From Salinicola tamaricis (lineage in GTDB: Bacteria; Pseudomonadota; Gammaproteobacteria; Pseudomonadales; Halomonadaceae): a stretch of DNA of 64,000 nucleotides. The number at the start of each line of letters is the position of its first letter. Position 1 is the first letter of the stretch. The stretch spans positions 186,001 to 250,000 of the forward strand of contig NZ_CP023559.1 of the NCBI RefSeq assembly GCF_003006155.1, given 5' to 3'. The notes under the pieces were generated by a model. That model was not told where the DNA came from. It saw nothing but the letters and a program-made list of their open reading frames with translations, and ran no database searches. The position numbers and the translations under genes are program-made. Shown in pieces: positions 17,773 to 27,202 of the stretch.

Positions 17773-18414
17773 TCAGGCCTGGGCGACGCGGCGCCACACC
17801 AGGCAGAGGTTGTTGGCCGGCATCTCGTGCACCTGCAGCGCCTCCAGCCCGGCCTCGGCGGCCAGCGCTTCCAGCGCCGTCAGCTTGCGAATCCCCCAGC
17901 GCGGATCACGCGCGCGCAGCGCCTCGTCGAAGCGGGCGTTGCTCGCAGCCAGCGGTATGTCGGCGCACTTGAACGGCCCATAAAGCACCAGCATGCCCCC
18001 AGGCGGCAGCTGGCGGCCGGCGCCGGCGAACAGCGCTTCTGCCACCGCCCAGGGCGCGATATGCACCAGATTGAAGGCGCACACCGCGGCCAGTTCCGCG
18101 ATCTCGGGCCACTCGGCGGTGACATCGAGCGCCAGCGGCGCCAGCAGGTTGGGCGGCGCGGCGGCCTCGCGCCAGGCGGCGATCGAGCGCAGCGCCTCCG
18201 GGCTGGTGTCCGAGGGCTGCCAGCGCAGACCGGGCAGCGCCTCGGCCAGGTAGACGGCGTGCTCACCGCTGCCGCTGGCGATCTCCAGCACGCTGCCGCG
18301 GGCCGGCAGCACCTGACGCAGGATCTCGCCGATGGGCCCGCGATTGCGCTGCGCTGCCGGGCTCGACAGCCTAGGATCGTCGGAGGCGCCGCCGATATCG
18401 TCCATGCTGTGCAT
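17773..18414 (-). CDS. class I SAM-dependent methyltransferase, DUF938 family
   Basis: A 213-residue cytosolic protein matching the DUF938 family. The SAM-binding motif I is VLEIASGSGEHAVYLAEALP, followed by LRWQPSDTSPEAL (motif II acidic region) and LVLYGPFKC (post-motif). The N-terminus SPAAQRNRGPIGEILRQVLP is family-typical. The substrate is unknown for the family. It lies 12 nt downstream of the esterase gene on the same strand, so the two are probably co-transcribed. Confidence 0.88.
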   Translation of the reverse strand: MHSMDDIGGASDDPRLSSPAAQRNRGPIGEILRQVLPARGSVLEIASGSGEHAVYLAEALPGLRWQPSDTSPEALRSIAAWREAAAPPNLLAPLALDVTAEWPEIAELAAVCAFNLVHIAPWAVAEALFAGAGRQLPPGGMLVLYGPFKCADIPLAASNARFDEALRARDPRWGIRKLTALEALAAEAGLEALQVHEMPANNLCLVWRRVAQA

Positions 18415-18426
18415 CGCGATACCCGC

Positions 18427-19092
18427 TCAGCCCAGCCGCGCCTGGAGCCAGGCCGCGATGTCGCTGGCCTGCTCGGGGCACAGGCTATGGCCCATGTCGT
18501 AGGTGCGATAGTGCACCGGATAGCCCAGCGCCTCGACCCGCTCGGCGCCCTCGCGTCCCAGCGCTTCGGGCACCACCGGATCGGCGCTGCCATGGTGTAC
18601 CTCGATCGGCAGCTGACGATTTTCCTCAGCCAGCGCGATGCTGTCGGCGGTGGCGAAGTAGGTCGAGAGCGCCAGCAGCCCGCCCAGCGGCTGCGGGCAC
18701 GACAGTGCCGCCTCGTAGGCCACCGCCCCGCCCTGGGAGAAACCGGCGACGATGATCCGCCGGCTGTCGATGCCGGCCTCGATCTGTGCCTCGATCAGTC
18801 CCTGCACCCGCTCGGCGGAGGCACGCAGTTGAGCGACATCGACCCGTCGTCCCAGATTCATCTCGAGAATGTCGTACCAGGCCGGCATGCTCATGCCACC
18901 GTTGACGGTGACCGGCAACTGCGGCGCATGCGGCAGCACGAAGCGCACCGAAAGCGTCGCATCCAGACCCAGCGCCGGCACCAGCGGCTCGAAGTCGTGG
19001 CCGTCGGCACCGAGGCCGTGGAGCAGAATGACGCAGGCGTCGGCGGCGCGGCCGTGACTCGGCTCGACGATGAGTTCCTGGGCGGATGGCAT
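18427..19092 (-). CDS. phospholipase/carboxylesterase family alpha/beta hydrolase
   Basis: A 221-residue cytosolic serine hydrolase of the carboxylesterase/acyl-protein-thioesterase-like family. The nucleophile elbow is GFSQGG (about residue 118), the oxyanion region LLHGLGADGHDFEPLVP, the acidic residue in HHGSADPVVPE and the His in YDMGHSLCPE. AGGGAG precedes the ATG at 19092. These enzymes cleave short-chain or acyl esters; the natural substrate is unknown. It probably forms a two-gene transcript with the DUF938 methyltransferase. Confidence 0.9.
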   Translation of the reverse strand: MPSAQELIVEPSHGRAADACVILLHGLGADGHDFEPLVPALGLDATLSVRFVLPHAPQLPVTVNGGMSMPAWYDILEMNLGRRVDVAQLRASAERVQGLIEAQIEAGIDSRRIIVAGFSQGGAVAYEAALSCPQPLGGLLALSTYFATADSIALAEENRQLPIEVHHGSADPVVPEALGREGAERVEALGYPVHYRTYDMGHSLCPEQASDIAAWLQARLG

Positions 19093-19244
19093 GGCAGCAC
19101 TCCCTGTCGCGTGAAATCGTTAGTTTAACGTGGCTGCCACCACCCTGCCCACGACGATTGACTGAGCGGCGCGCGCAGCGCCCGAACAATGCGCAGTGCT
19201 ATGCTCGGGCCAAGACTTCCCGCTTACTGGATTCAGGACGAATC

Positions 19245-20897
19245 ATGACGCTTTTCCCCGAGTCGGCCAGGGCCAAGGCCGGCTGGCGCCTGCTGCTGGC
19301 GTGGTTACTGCTCAACGCTCTGCTGCTCACCCCCGAACTTCCTTGGGCCGGTTTCCCCCCGCGCCACTGGCTGGCACTGGAGGCGCCGCTGCTGATCGGC
19401 CTGCTCCTGTTGCTGCCACCGTCACGTCCGCGTCAATGGGCCTGTGCCGGGGTTGCCCTGATCGGCGTGAGCATCACCCTGGGCGCGCTCAGCGATGGCC
19501 TGATGCAGGCCATGCAGGGGCGCTCGATCAACCTGTATACCGATCTGTCGCTGCTGCCGATCCTGATCGAGCTGCTGGTCGCCAATCTGGGCCTGGCGCT
19601 GACGCTGGCTGTGACCTGCGGCCTGGGGCTGGCGCTGTTCGCGGTCGGCTGGGCGCTGAGCACGCTGCTGGCGGCGAGCCACCGCTCTCGACTCCCGCGC
19701 GGGGTGGGGGTAGCGCTGCTGGCACTCGGTGCCGGCGGCCTGGCGCTGCAGCACGCCGGGCGCCTCGACGCCACGCGTATCGGCAGCCCGGCACTGGGCT
19801 TCGTGACCTTCGAGTGGCAGCGCGCCATGGAGACTCGCCACGCACTGGCGGCGTTCGGCGGCCAGCTCGAGAACGATCCTGGCGCGCGAGCGCTGCCGGG
19901 GCTGGCAGGGGTCGACGTGGTGCTGGGCTTCATCGAGTCCTACGGGGTGGCCGCGATCGAGCGCGAACCGTTCGCCGACGAGATCCGCCCGCGCCTGGCG
20001 CGGATAGAATCCGAGCTGGCCGCGTCGGGGCTCTCGATGGTCACCGGCCGGGTCACCGCCTCGACCCTGGGCGGCCAGTCCTGGCTCAACCACGCCACGC
20101 TGCTCAGCGGGCTGCCGATCACCTCGCAGCTGCGCTTCGAGCTGATGCTCAACCGCCATCGCTCGACCCTGGTCGACGACTTCACCGCCAGCGCCCACCG
20201 CACCCTGGCGGTGATGCCGGGGATCATCCGCGACTGGCCCGAAGGCCGCCAGCTCGGCTACGACGAGATCCACACCGCCGACAGCCTCGGCTACCGCGGG
20301 CCGCCGATGGGCTGGGCCAGCATGCCCGATCAGTTCACCTGGAAACGTGTCGGCGACTATCTGGACGCGGCCTCGGCAAGCGCCACCGGGACGTCGTCGC
20401 GTGCCACCTTCGTCGAGCTGGCCACCCTCTCCAGCCACGCCCCCTGGTCACCGGTGATCACACTGGTCGACTGGGACAGCGTCGGCGATGGCCAGGTATT
20501 CTCGCGCTGGGCCGGTGCCGGCGACGACTACGCCTCGCTGTGGCAGAACACCGAGGCGATGCGCGCCCACTATGCGCCGGCCATCGACTACGCCCTGCAG
20601 GCGGCGGCAGGCTTCGCCGAGCGCCAGGTCGGAAAGCATACGCTGATGCTGATCCTCGGCGATCACCAGGCCGCGCCGAGCATCATCGGCCCGCACCCGG
20701 GCCGGGACGTACCGCTGCACGTGATCAGCGGCGACCCGGCGCTGCTCGAGGGGCTTCTCCACAACGGTTTCCGGCCCGGTGCGTTGCCGCCCGGGCCGGA
20801 ACAGGCCATTCCCATGTCGCAGATCCGCGCGCTGCTGCACCGGATCTATGCCGCATCGCCGGCGCTCAGCCGGCCTGCTGCTGCCCGCGGCTCTTGA
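19245..20897 (+). CDS. membrane-anchored sulfatase/phosphatase-superfamily hydrolase (LTA-synthase-like)
   Basis: A 550-residue protein with about four N-terminal membrane segments (first LLLAWLLLNALLLTP), then a large periplasmic alkaline-phosphatase-superfamily domain. Landmarks are VVLGFIESYGVAAI (first metal-binding strand), GGQSWLNHATLLSG (the nucleophile region in this family) and LILGDHQAAPSI (metal ligands Asp and His). I chose the ATG at 19245 because CAGGAC precedes it. Its 3' end overlaps the convergent terC-like gene by 32 nt. It is likely a phospho- or sulfo-ester transferase acting on envelope glycolipids; the substrate is unknown. Confidence 0.8.
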   Translation: MTLFPESARAKAGWRLLLAWLLLNALLLTPELPWAGFPPRHWLALEAPLLIGLLLLLPPSRPRQWACAGVALIGVSITLGALSDGLMQAMQGRSINLYTDLSLLPILIELLVANLGLALTLAVTCGLGLALFAVGWALSTLLAASHRSRLPRGVGVALLALGAGGLALQHAGRLDATRIGSPALGFVTFEWQRAMETRHALAAFGGQLENDPGARALPGLAGVDVVLGFIESYGVAAIEREPFADEIRPRLARIESELAASGLSMVTGRVTASTLGGQSWLNHATLLSGLPITSQLRFELMLNRHRSTLVDDFTASAHRTLAVMPGIIRDWPEGRQLGYDEIHTADSLGYRGPPMGWASMPDQFTWKRVGDYLDAASASATGTSSRATFVELATLSSHAPWSPVITLVDWDSVGDGQVFSRWAGAGDDYASLWQNTEAMRAHYAPAIDYALQAAAGFAERQVGKHTLMLILGDHQAAPSIIGPHPGRDVPLHVISGDPALLEGLLHNGFRPGALPPGPEQAIPMSQIRALLHRIYAASPALSRPAAARGS

Positions 20898-21855
20898 TCA
20901 GGCTAGCCACGGTGGTGACCACCAGGGTGCCGACGATGATCGTCATCGACAGCCAGATCGGGATCTCCGGCACCAGATGCAGCGGCTGGCCGTCGTTGAT
21001 GAACGCCAGATTGTTGGTGTGCATCGCCTCGATGATCAGCTTGACCCCGATGAACGCGAGGATCAGCGACAGCCCGATGCCCAGATAGACCAGGCGTGAC
21101 AGCAGCCCGCCAATCAGGAAATAGAGCTGGAGCAGGCCGAGCAGTGCGAAGGCGTTGGTAGTGAAGACGATATAGGGCTCCTTGGTCAGCCCGTAGATCG
21201 CCGGGATCGAATCCAGCGCGAACAGCACATCGGTCATGCCCAGGGCCACCACCACCATGAACAGCGGCGTCACCAGTCGCTTGCCGTTTTGCACCGTGAT
21301 CAAGCGGTCGCGATCATAGGTGTCGGTGGCGGGAAGCCGCTTCTGCACGAAGCGCACGATGGCGTTGGGCTCGTACTCCTCGTTGCTGTCGTGGCCACCT
21401 GCGCCCTCGCGCATCAGTTGAACCGCGGTATACAGCAGGAACAGCCCGAACAGATAGAACATCCAGCTGAATTGGGCGATCGCCGCCGCCCCCACTGCAA
21501 TGAAGGCGCCGCGCATGAGCAGCGCGATCACGATGCCGATCAGCAGCGCCTTCTGCTGATAAGCCGGTGGCACCGCGAACTTGGACATGATGATCAGGAA
21601 GACGAACAGATTATCGACCGAGAGGCTCTTCTCGGTGATGAAGCCGGCGAAGTACTCGGCGCCGTGCTGCGGCCCCCAGACCCACCATAGCCCGCCGCCG
21701 AAGAGTACGGCGAGGGCGACGAAGAACACCGACCACCAGGCCGCTTCGCGGAAGGTGGGTTCGTGCGGCTTGCGCACGTGGGCGTAGAAATCGAAGACGA
21801 AGAGTGCAGCGATGCCGGCAATCGTAGCCAGCCAGACCCATAGGGGGACATGCAT
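20866..21855 (-). CDS. TerC family integral membrane protein (Alx-like)
   Basis: A 329-residue protein with about nine membrane segments and typical TerC motifs: FAGFITEKSLSVDNLFVFLII near segment 3, LFALDSIPAIYGLTKEPYIVFTTN (with the conserved Asp residues) and GVKLIIEAMH near the C-terminus. Members (Alx, TerC) are linked to manganese export, metal loading of secreted proteins and tellurite resistance. GGAGG lies 8 nt before the ATG at 21855. The leader contains a GGCACCC/GGGTGCC hairpin, but I could not match it to the manganese riboswitch that often precedes this family. Confidence 0.92.
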   Translation of the reverse strand: MHVPLWVWLATIAGIAALFVFDFYAHVRKPHEPTFREAAWWSVFFVALAVLFGGGLWWVWGPQHGAEYFAGFITEKSLSVDNLFVFLIIMSKFAVPPAYQQKALLIGIVIALLMRGAFIAVGAAAIAQFSWMFYLFGLFLLYTAVQLMREGAGGHDSNEEYEPNAIVRFVQKRLPATDTYDRDRLITVQNGKRLVTPLFMVVVALGMTDVLFALDSIPAIYGLTKEPYIVFTTNAFALLGLLQLYFLIGGLLSRLVYLGIGLSLILAFIGVKLIIEAMHTNNLAFINDGQPLHLVPEIPIWLSMTIIVGTLVVTTVASLIKSRGQQQAG

Positions 21856-22063
21856 GAGGAAACCTCCGGTTGACGGTGAACGTCACCGAAAGTCTCTCCC
21901 GCTGACCGCGGCACCCGCTGGGTGCCCGAACAACCGATGATACCGGGGCAATGTGGCCCGTGCTGACGACATCATCGAACCGGCGGCGCACGCGGCGCCG
22001 GCGGTGGGATACTCCCCTTCCGTGCCCGCGCATTGTGGCCCGCCGCCAATGGCAGAGCAAGGA

Positions 22064-22091
22064 AAAAAGCCCGTGGAAACACGGGCTTTTT
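22064..22091. terminator. bidirectional terminator downstream of purU
   Basis: AAAAAGCCCGTG and CACGGGCTTTTT form a perfect 12-bp stem around a GAAA tetraloop. It lies 42 nt past the purU stop and marks the end of the sox-purU transcript. Confidence 0.93.
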
Positions 22092-22132
22092 CAGCTTTTC
22101 GACAGGCGCCGGCGGGATGCGCCGAGGCGCGC

Positions 22133-22999
22133 TCAGCCGGAGAGCACCACCGTGCGCCCGGCATGCAGGAAGACGCGCTTCTGCAGGTGGTAGCGCACCG
22201 CCCGCGCCAGGGTCAGGCACTCGATGTCGCGTCCACGTGCCACCAGATCTTCCGGGTAGTGGGCATGGTCGACCGCCTCGACGCCCTGGGCGATGATCGG
22301 CCCTTCATCGAGATCGTCGTTGATGTAGTGGGCAGTGGCGCCGACCAGCTTCACGCCCTTCTCGTAGGCCTGGTGGTAGGGTTTGGCACCCTTGAAGCCG
22401 GGCAGCAGTGAGTGGTGGATATTGATCGCGTGGCCGGCGAAGTGGTGGCACAGCTCGGGCGACAGCACCTGCATGTAGCGCGCCAGGATCACCAGCTCCG
22501 CCCCGCTCTCCTCGACCACCCGGCGCACCTCGGCCTCCTGCTCCGCCTTGGTCTCCGGGGTGATCGGCAGATGGTGATAGGGCAGCCCATGCCACGCCGC
22601 CAACGGCTCCAGATCCGGATGGTTGGAGACGATGGCACGCACATCGATCGCCAGCTGCCCGGTGCGATAGCGATAGAGCAGATCGTTGAGGCAGTGGTCG
22701 GTCTTGGAGACCATGATCACCACCGGCAGGCGATAGTCCGGCGGGGTCAGCTCGAAGTGCATGTCGAACGCCGATGCCCGCGCCGTGAACAGCTCGCGGA
22801 AGTCGTCGCCATGGAAGTCGGCCTGCTCCGGCAGAAAAGCCGCGCGGATGAAGAACTGCCCGCCACGGTAGTCGTCGAAGGAGTGCAGCTCGGTGATATA
22901 GCAGCCCTGCTCCTTGAGGAAGCGGGTCACCACGTCCACCGTGCCCAACCGACTGGGGCACTGGGCGGACAGAATCCAGCTATTGTTTTCAGAGTGCAT
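22133..22999 (-). CDS. purU: formyltetrahydrofolate deformylase PurU
   Basis: A 288-residue enzyme that hydrolyses 10-formyl-tetrahydrofolate to formate and tetrahydrofolate. An N-terminal ACT-type domain (WILSAQCPSRLGTVDVVTRF) is followed by a formyltransferase-fold domain with IVSNHPDL, LARYMQVLS, INIHHSLLPGFKGAKPYHQA and GATAHYINDDLDEGPIIAQ. His and Asp of the catalytic site are present. I chose the ATG at 22999 after GGGAGC, since the upstream extension is not conserved. Placed after soxG on the same strand, it would recycle C1-loaded folate made by sarcosine oxidase. Confidence 0.95.
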   Translation of the reverse strand: MHSENNSWILSAQCPSRLGTVDVVTRFLKEQGCYITELHSFDDYRGGQFFIRAAFLPEQADFHGDDFRELFTARASAFDMHFELTPPDYRLPVVIMVSKTDHCLNDLLYRYRTGQLAIDVRAIVSNHPDLEPLAAWHGLPYHHLPITPETKAEQEAEVRRVVEESGAELVILARYMQVLSPELCHHFAGHAINIHHSLLPGFKGAKPYHQAYEKGVKLVGATAHYINDDLDEGPIIAQGVEAVDHAHYPEDLVARGRDIECLTLARAVRYHLQKRVFLHAGRTVVLSG

Positions 23000-23095
23000 G
23001 TTGGCTCCCGCTGCGCGCTGCCGAGATGCCAGACGCTGATCAGATAAGGCGTCTCGACAGGGCCAGGCCCCCGCCACGACGGGGGCGCTCGATGG

Positions 23096-23776
23096 TCAGG
23101 GCGACGCGGATTCCACGCGCAGCCCGTACTCGCGCCCGGCATCCCGCAGCCAGCGCACGCAGTAGTCGGCGAAGCTGCGCCGCACCACCAGCTCGAAGCG
23201 CTCTTCGCTGGGACGCCGCAGCACCACGCTGGTCTTGGCGAAGACGGTGCCTACCGCCTTGCCCACCGTCAGCCCATGCTCGTGGACGTCGTAGGTGACC
23301 GACTTCATCAGCAGCTCGCGCGCCTTCTCGCCGGAGAGCTCCAGCAGGGTCTGGCCGCCGCCAACGTTGACGATGGCGAAGTGGGCATCCCCCAGCCGCG
23401 CGCGCAGCCGATTCTCCAGCTCGAACTCCTCGCCGGCGGGCACGATCACCAGCCACTCGTCCGGCGAGACCCACTGCACCGAACGGCTGCCCTCGGCGTC
23501 GAGCACCAGCCCCAGCGGCTTGCCCGGCAGGCTCACGCCGAGCTCGGCACGCACCGCCTCGTCGAGGGTGATGGCACCGCCGCGCAGCACCAGATGACCG
23601 AGGAACGGCCGTTCGACCACTCGGATCTGCTCGGCGGCACCACCTTCCTCGGTGACGCGCCCCTGTACCCGGCTCCACTGCAGCGGCGACTCGGGGGTGA
23701 CGCCGGCGTCAGCGCCCGGATGCGTATCGAAAGTGGCGGCGTTGCCGCCATTATCTTCAGAACGGGCTTCAGACAT
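23096..23776 (-). CDS. soxG: heterotetrameric sarcosine oxidase gamma subunit SoxG
   Basis: A 226-residue protein matching the SoxG family, the small GcvT-related subunit of sarcosine oxidase. Conserved stretches include VQWVSPDEWLVIVP, AIVNVGGGQTLLELSGEKAR and SFADYCVRWLRDAGREYGL. It starts 8 nt inside the soxA 3' end, so translation is coupled. The N-terminal 30 residues are low-complexity and not conserved, leaving a slightly later start possible. With SoxA, SoxB and SoxD it forms the cytosolic enzyme that oxidatively demethylates sarcosine to glycine. Confidence 0.92.
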   Translation of the reverse strand: MSEARSEDNGGNAATFDTHPGADAGVTPESPLQWSRVQGRVTEEGGAAEQIRVVERPFLGHLVLRGGAITLDEAVRAELGVSLPGKPLGLVLDAEGSRSVQWVSPDEWLVIVPAGEEFELENRLRARLGDAHFAIVNVGGGQTLLELSGEKARELLMKSVTYDVHEHGLTVGKAVGTVFAKTSVVLRRPSEERFELVVRRSFADYCVRWLRDAGREYGLRVESASP

Positions 23777-26700
23777 TCTGGCGCTCTCCCTTGGGATCGA
23801 TGAAGACGGTACTCACGACTTCGGCCTGGTGGACACTGCCATCGGACATCGGCAGATAGACGGTCTCGCCCATCCGGTTGCGTCCGCCCTTGAGCACCGC
23901 CAGCGCGAAGCCGCTCTCCAGTACCGGGCTGTAATAGCTCGAGGTGACGTGGCCCATCATGGTCATGGGAATCTTCTGCTCGGGGTCGAGCACGATCTGC
24001 GCCCCCTCCTCGAGGACCACCTTGGGGTCCTTGGGCTTGAGCCCCACCAGCTGCTTGCGATCCTCGCGGGCGGTGTCCGGACGCGTCAGCGCGCGCTGGC
24101 CGATCCACGAGAACGGTTTGTCGTAACCCACCGCCCAGTGCATGCCCAGATCCTCCGGGGTCACCGAGCCGTCGGTGTCCTGACCGGCGATGATCAGCCC
24201 CTTCTCGGCACGCAGCACGTGCATGGTCTCGGTGCCGTAGGGCGTGAGGTCGTACTTCTCGCCATGGGCGAAGAGCGCCTTCCACACGTGCATGGCGTAG
24301 TTGGCCTGGACGTTGATCTCGAACGCCAACTCGCCGGTGAAGGAGATACGGAACACCCGTGCGGGGACGCCGGCGACCTTGCCCTCCTTCCAGTCCATGA
24401 ACTTGAACTGCTCACGGTCGAGGTCGATATCGGTCACTTCCGACATCAGCTTGCGCGCGTCCGGACCGGTCACGGTCATGGTCGCCCAGTGGTCGGTGAC
24501 CGAGTTGAAGTAGACCTGCAGTTCCGGCCATTCGGTCTGATGCCACAGCTCCAGCCACTCCAGCACGCCGGCGGCGCCGCCAGTGGTGGTGGTCATCAGG
24601 AAGTGATTTTCGGCCAAGCAGCTGGTAGTCCCGTCGTCCATCAGCATGCCGTCGTCTTTGCACATCAGCCCGTAGCGTACGCGCCCCGGTGCCAGCTTGG
24701 CCCACTTGTTGGTGTAGACCCGGCCCAGGAACTCACGCGCATCCGGCCCCTGGATGTCGATCTTGCCCAGGGTCGAGGCGTCGAGGATACCCACACCGCG
24801 GCGCACCGCGAGGCACTCGCGCGCCACTGCCTCGTGCATCGTCTCCCGCTTGCCGTTGACCCGGCGCGGGAAGTACCAGGGGCGCTTCCACTGGCCGACA
24901 TCCTCGAACTCGGCGCCGTTCTCCACGTGCCACTGGTGCAGCGCGGTATAGCGCTCGGGATCGAACAGATCGCGGCAGTGGCGGCCGACGATGGCACCGA
25001 AGCTGACCGGGGTGTAGTTGGGACGGAAGACCGTGGTCCCCACCTCGGGAATCGAGCGATTGAGGCAGCGCGCGGCGATCGCCATACCGTTGATGTTACC
25101 CAGCTTGCCCTGGTCGGTGCCGAAGCCCAGCGCGGTGTAGCGCTTGACGTGCTCGATCGACTCGAAGCCCTCGCGGGTCGCCAACTCCACGGCGGCTGCG
25201 GTGACATCGTTCTGCAGATCGACGAACTGCTTGGGCGCGCGCAGCGGCGGCTTCTCGTGGGGGATCTGATAGAGCGCGCTGGTCGGCGACTCCTGGCGCA
25301 CCGCGACCTCGGGTACCGCGATCGCCGCGGCCTCCTCGAAGCCCGCCGCACGCGCTGCTTCAGCACCGACATCGGCGCCGTCGGTGAGCGTCTCGCCAAG
25401 GGCATAGACGCCATGAACGCCGCCGGCAAAATGCATGCCCTTGACCTCGCCGGGCACGAAGCCGAGCAGGTCGTCGCGCCACTGCGGGCGCTTGCCGGTG
25501 TGCGAGGCCAGGTGGACCACCGGGCTGTAGCCGCCGGAGCTGGCGATGGTATCGCACTCGAGTGTCTCGACCTTGCCGGTCACCACGAAGCGCTCGGTGT
25601 CGATCGCTACCACCTTGGCCCCGCTGACGCGCTGGCTGCCGGTGGCCTCCATCACGGCGCTGCCGGTGATGACCCGGATACCGGCGTCGCGGGCCTGCTT
25701 GACCAGATCGCCGTCCGGCTTGGCGCGCGAGTCGACCACCGCGACCACCTCACGGCCAGCCTCCTGCCAGTCCAGCGCCGTGCGGTAGGCGTGATCGTTG
25801 TTGGTGGAGAGCACCAGGCGCTGCCCCGGCACCACCCCATAGCGGCGGATATAGACAGAGATCGCCCCCGCCACCAGGTTGCCGGGCACATCGTTGTTGG
25901 CGTAGACCAGCGGGCGCTCGTGGCTGCCGCTGGCCAGTACCACGCGCCGGCACGCACCCGGTGCAGCCGTGCACGCACTTCACCTTCGCGACCGGCGCCC
26001 GCGGCGGTATCGGCGAGGTGCTCGGTGCGCCGCTCGTGCAGGGTGACGAAGTTGTGGTCGTGATAGCCGTTGGCGGTGGTACGCGGCAGCAGCGTGACGT
26101 TGGCCAGACCGGCGAGTTCGGAGAAAACCTGTTCGGCCCAGGCGCTGGCCGGGGCGCCGTCGATCGATTCACGGCTGTCGAGCAGCGAACCGCCCATCTC
26201 TTCCTGCTCGTCGCACAGGATCACCCGCGCACCGGCACGCGCAGCGAGAGCGCGGCGGCAAGCCCGGCGGGGCCGGCACCGATCACCAGCACGTCGCAGT
26301 GCTGATTGAAATGGTCGTAGATATCCGGGTCGGCTTCGGTGGGCGCACGGCCAAGGCCGGCCCCCTTGCGGATGAACTTCTCGTAGGTCATCCACATCGA
26401 GGCCGGGGCCATGAACGTCTTGTAGTAGAAACCCGGCGGCATGAAGCTGCCACCCAGCTTGCCGACCCAGCTCATGACATCGCGCTGCACGTTCGGCCAG
26501 CCGTTGGTACCGCGTGCCACCAGGCCGTCATACAGCGCCTGCTGGGTGGCACGCACGTTGGGAACCTGAGCGGCTTCGCTGGCGCCGAGCTGGACGATGG
26601 CATTGGGCTCTTCCGGCCCGGCGGCGGTGATCCCGCCGGCCGCGAATACTTGAAGCTGCGGTTGACGATATCCACGCCGTTGGCCAGCGCCGAGGCCAGG

Positions 26701-26804
26701 GTATCCCCGGCGAAGCCGGTATATTGCTGGCCGTTGAAGATGAACGACAGCCGCCGCGAGCGGTCGATGCGCCCGCCCTGATTGAGACGGTTGGACTGGG
26801 TCAT
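23769..26804 (-). CDS. soxA: sarcosine oxidase alpha subunit SoxA, three frame breaks
   Basis: About 1011 residues, normal for SoxA. An N-terminal 2Fe-2S_4-like domain (MTQSNRLNQGG, FNGQQYTGFAGDTLASALAN) precedes a pyridine-nucleotide-disulfide fold (DVLVIGAGPAGLAAALS; FVVTGKVETLECDTI), and a C-terminal aminomethyltransferase domain binds tetrahydrofolate (GRVYTNKWAKLAPGRVRYGL, IAGQDTDGSVTPEDLGMHWA). Frames break near 26640, 26240 and 25950. The start overlaps the soxD stop by 4 nt. All flanking subunits are intact, so I take the breaks as sequencing indels. It binds NAD and the folate that captures formaldehyde. Confidence 0.92.
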
Positions 26805-27190
26805 GACGGCGTCTCCTCGTTGAGCCGGCTGTTCTCGGGCTGTGCGCCCACGGTCTGCCAGCCGCCGTCGGCGGTCTGCACGCCCTGCTCGCGGCGCACC
26901 TCGGCGTTGGCGGCGGTGATGCTCGGCTGCTCGCCCATGCGATAGGTCTCGAGAATCTCGTAGGTCGCGGTGTCGCGAGTGATATTGAAGAACTTGCGAC
27001 AGCCCAGGCGGTGCACCCACATCTCGTGGTGAATACCGCGCGGGTTGTCACGGAAGAACAGGTAGTCGCCCCACTCCTCGTCGCTCACGCTGGCGGGATC
27101 GGCCGGCCGGACAAGGTGTGCCTGACCGCTGGGATGGAACTCCTCTTCCTCGCGGTACTCCTGGCAGTAGGGACAGAAGATATGAAACAT
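26801..27190 (-). CDS. soxD: sarcosine oxidase delta subunit SoxD
   Basis: A 129-residue protein, somewhat longer than the usual 90-110. It starts with the SoxD zinc site (FHIFCPYCQEYREEEEFHP) and continues with DEEWGDYLFFRDNPRGIHHE and WVHRLGCRKFFNITRDT, which hold the remaining zinc ligands. It lies 12 nt after soxB and overlaps soxA by 4 nt. Its role is structural, bridging the sarcosine oxidase heterotetramer. Confidence 0.95.
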   Translation of the reverse strand: MFHIFCPYCQEYREEEEFHPSGQAHLVRPADPASVSDEEWGDYLFFRDNPRGIHHEMWVHRLGCRKFFNITRDTATYEILETYRMGEQPSITAANAEVRREQGVQTADGGWQTVGAQPENSRLNEETPS

Positions 27191-27202
27191 GGTGTGCTCT
27201 CC

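Noticed and set aside
21856..21960. Possible manganese (yybP-ykoY) riboswitch upstream of the TerC-family gene
   Set aside because: A GGCACCC/GGGTGCC hairpin and a GGTGACGTTCACC stem are present, but I could not place the conserved riboswitch core sequences. A covariance-model search would decide.
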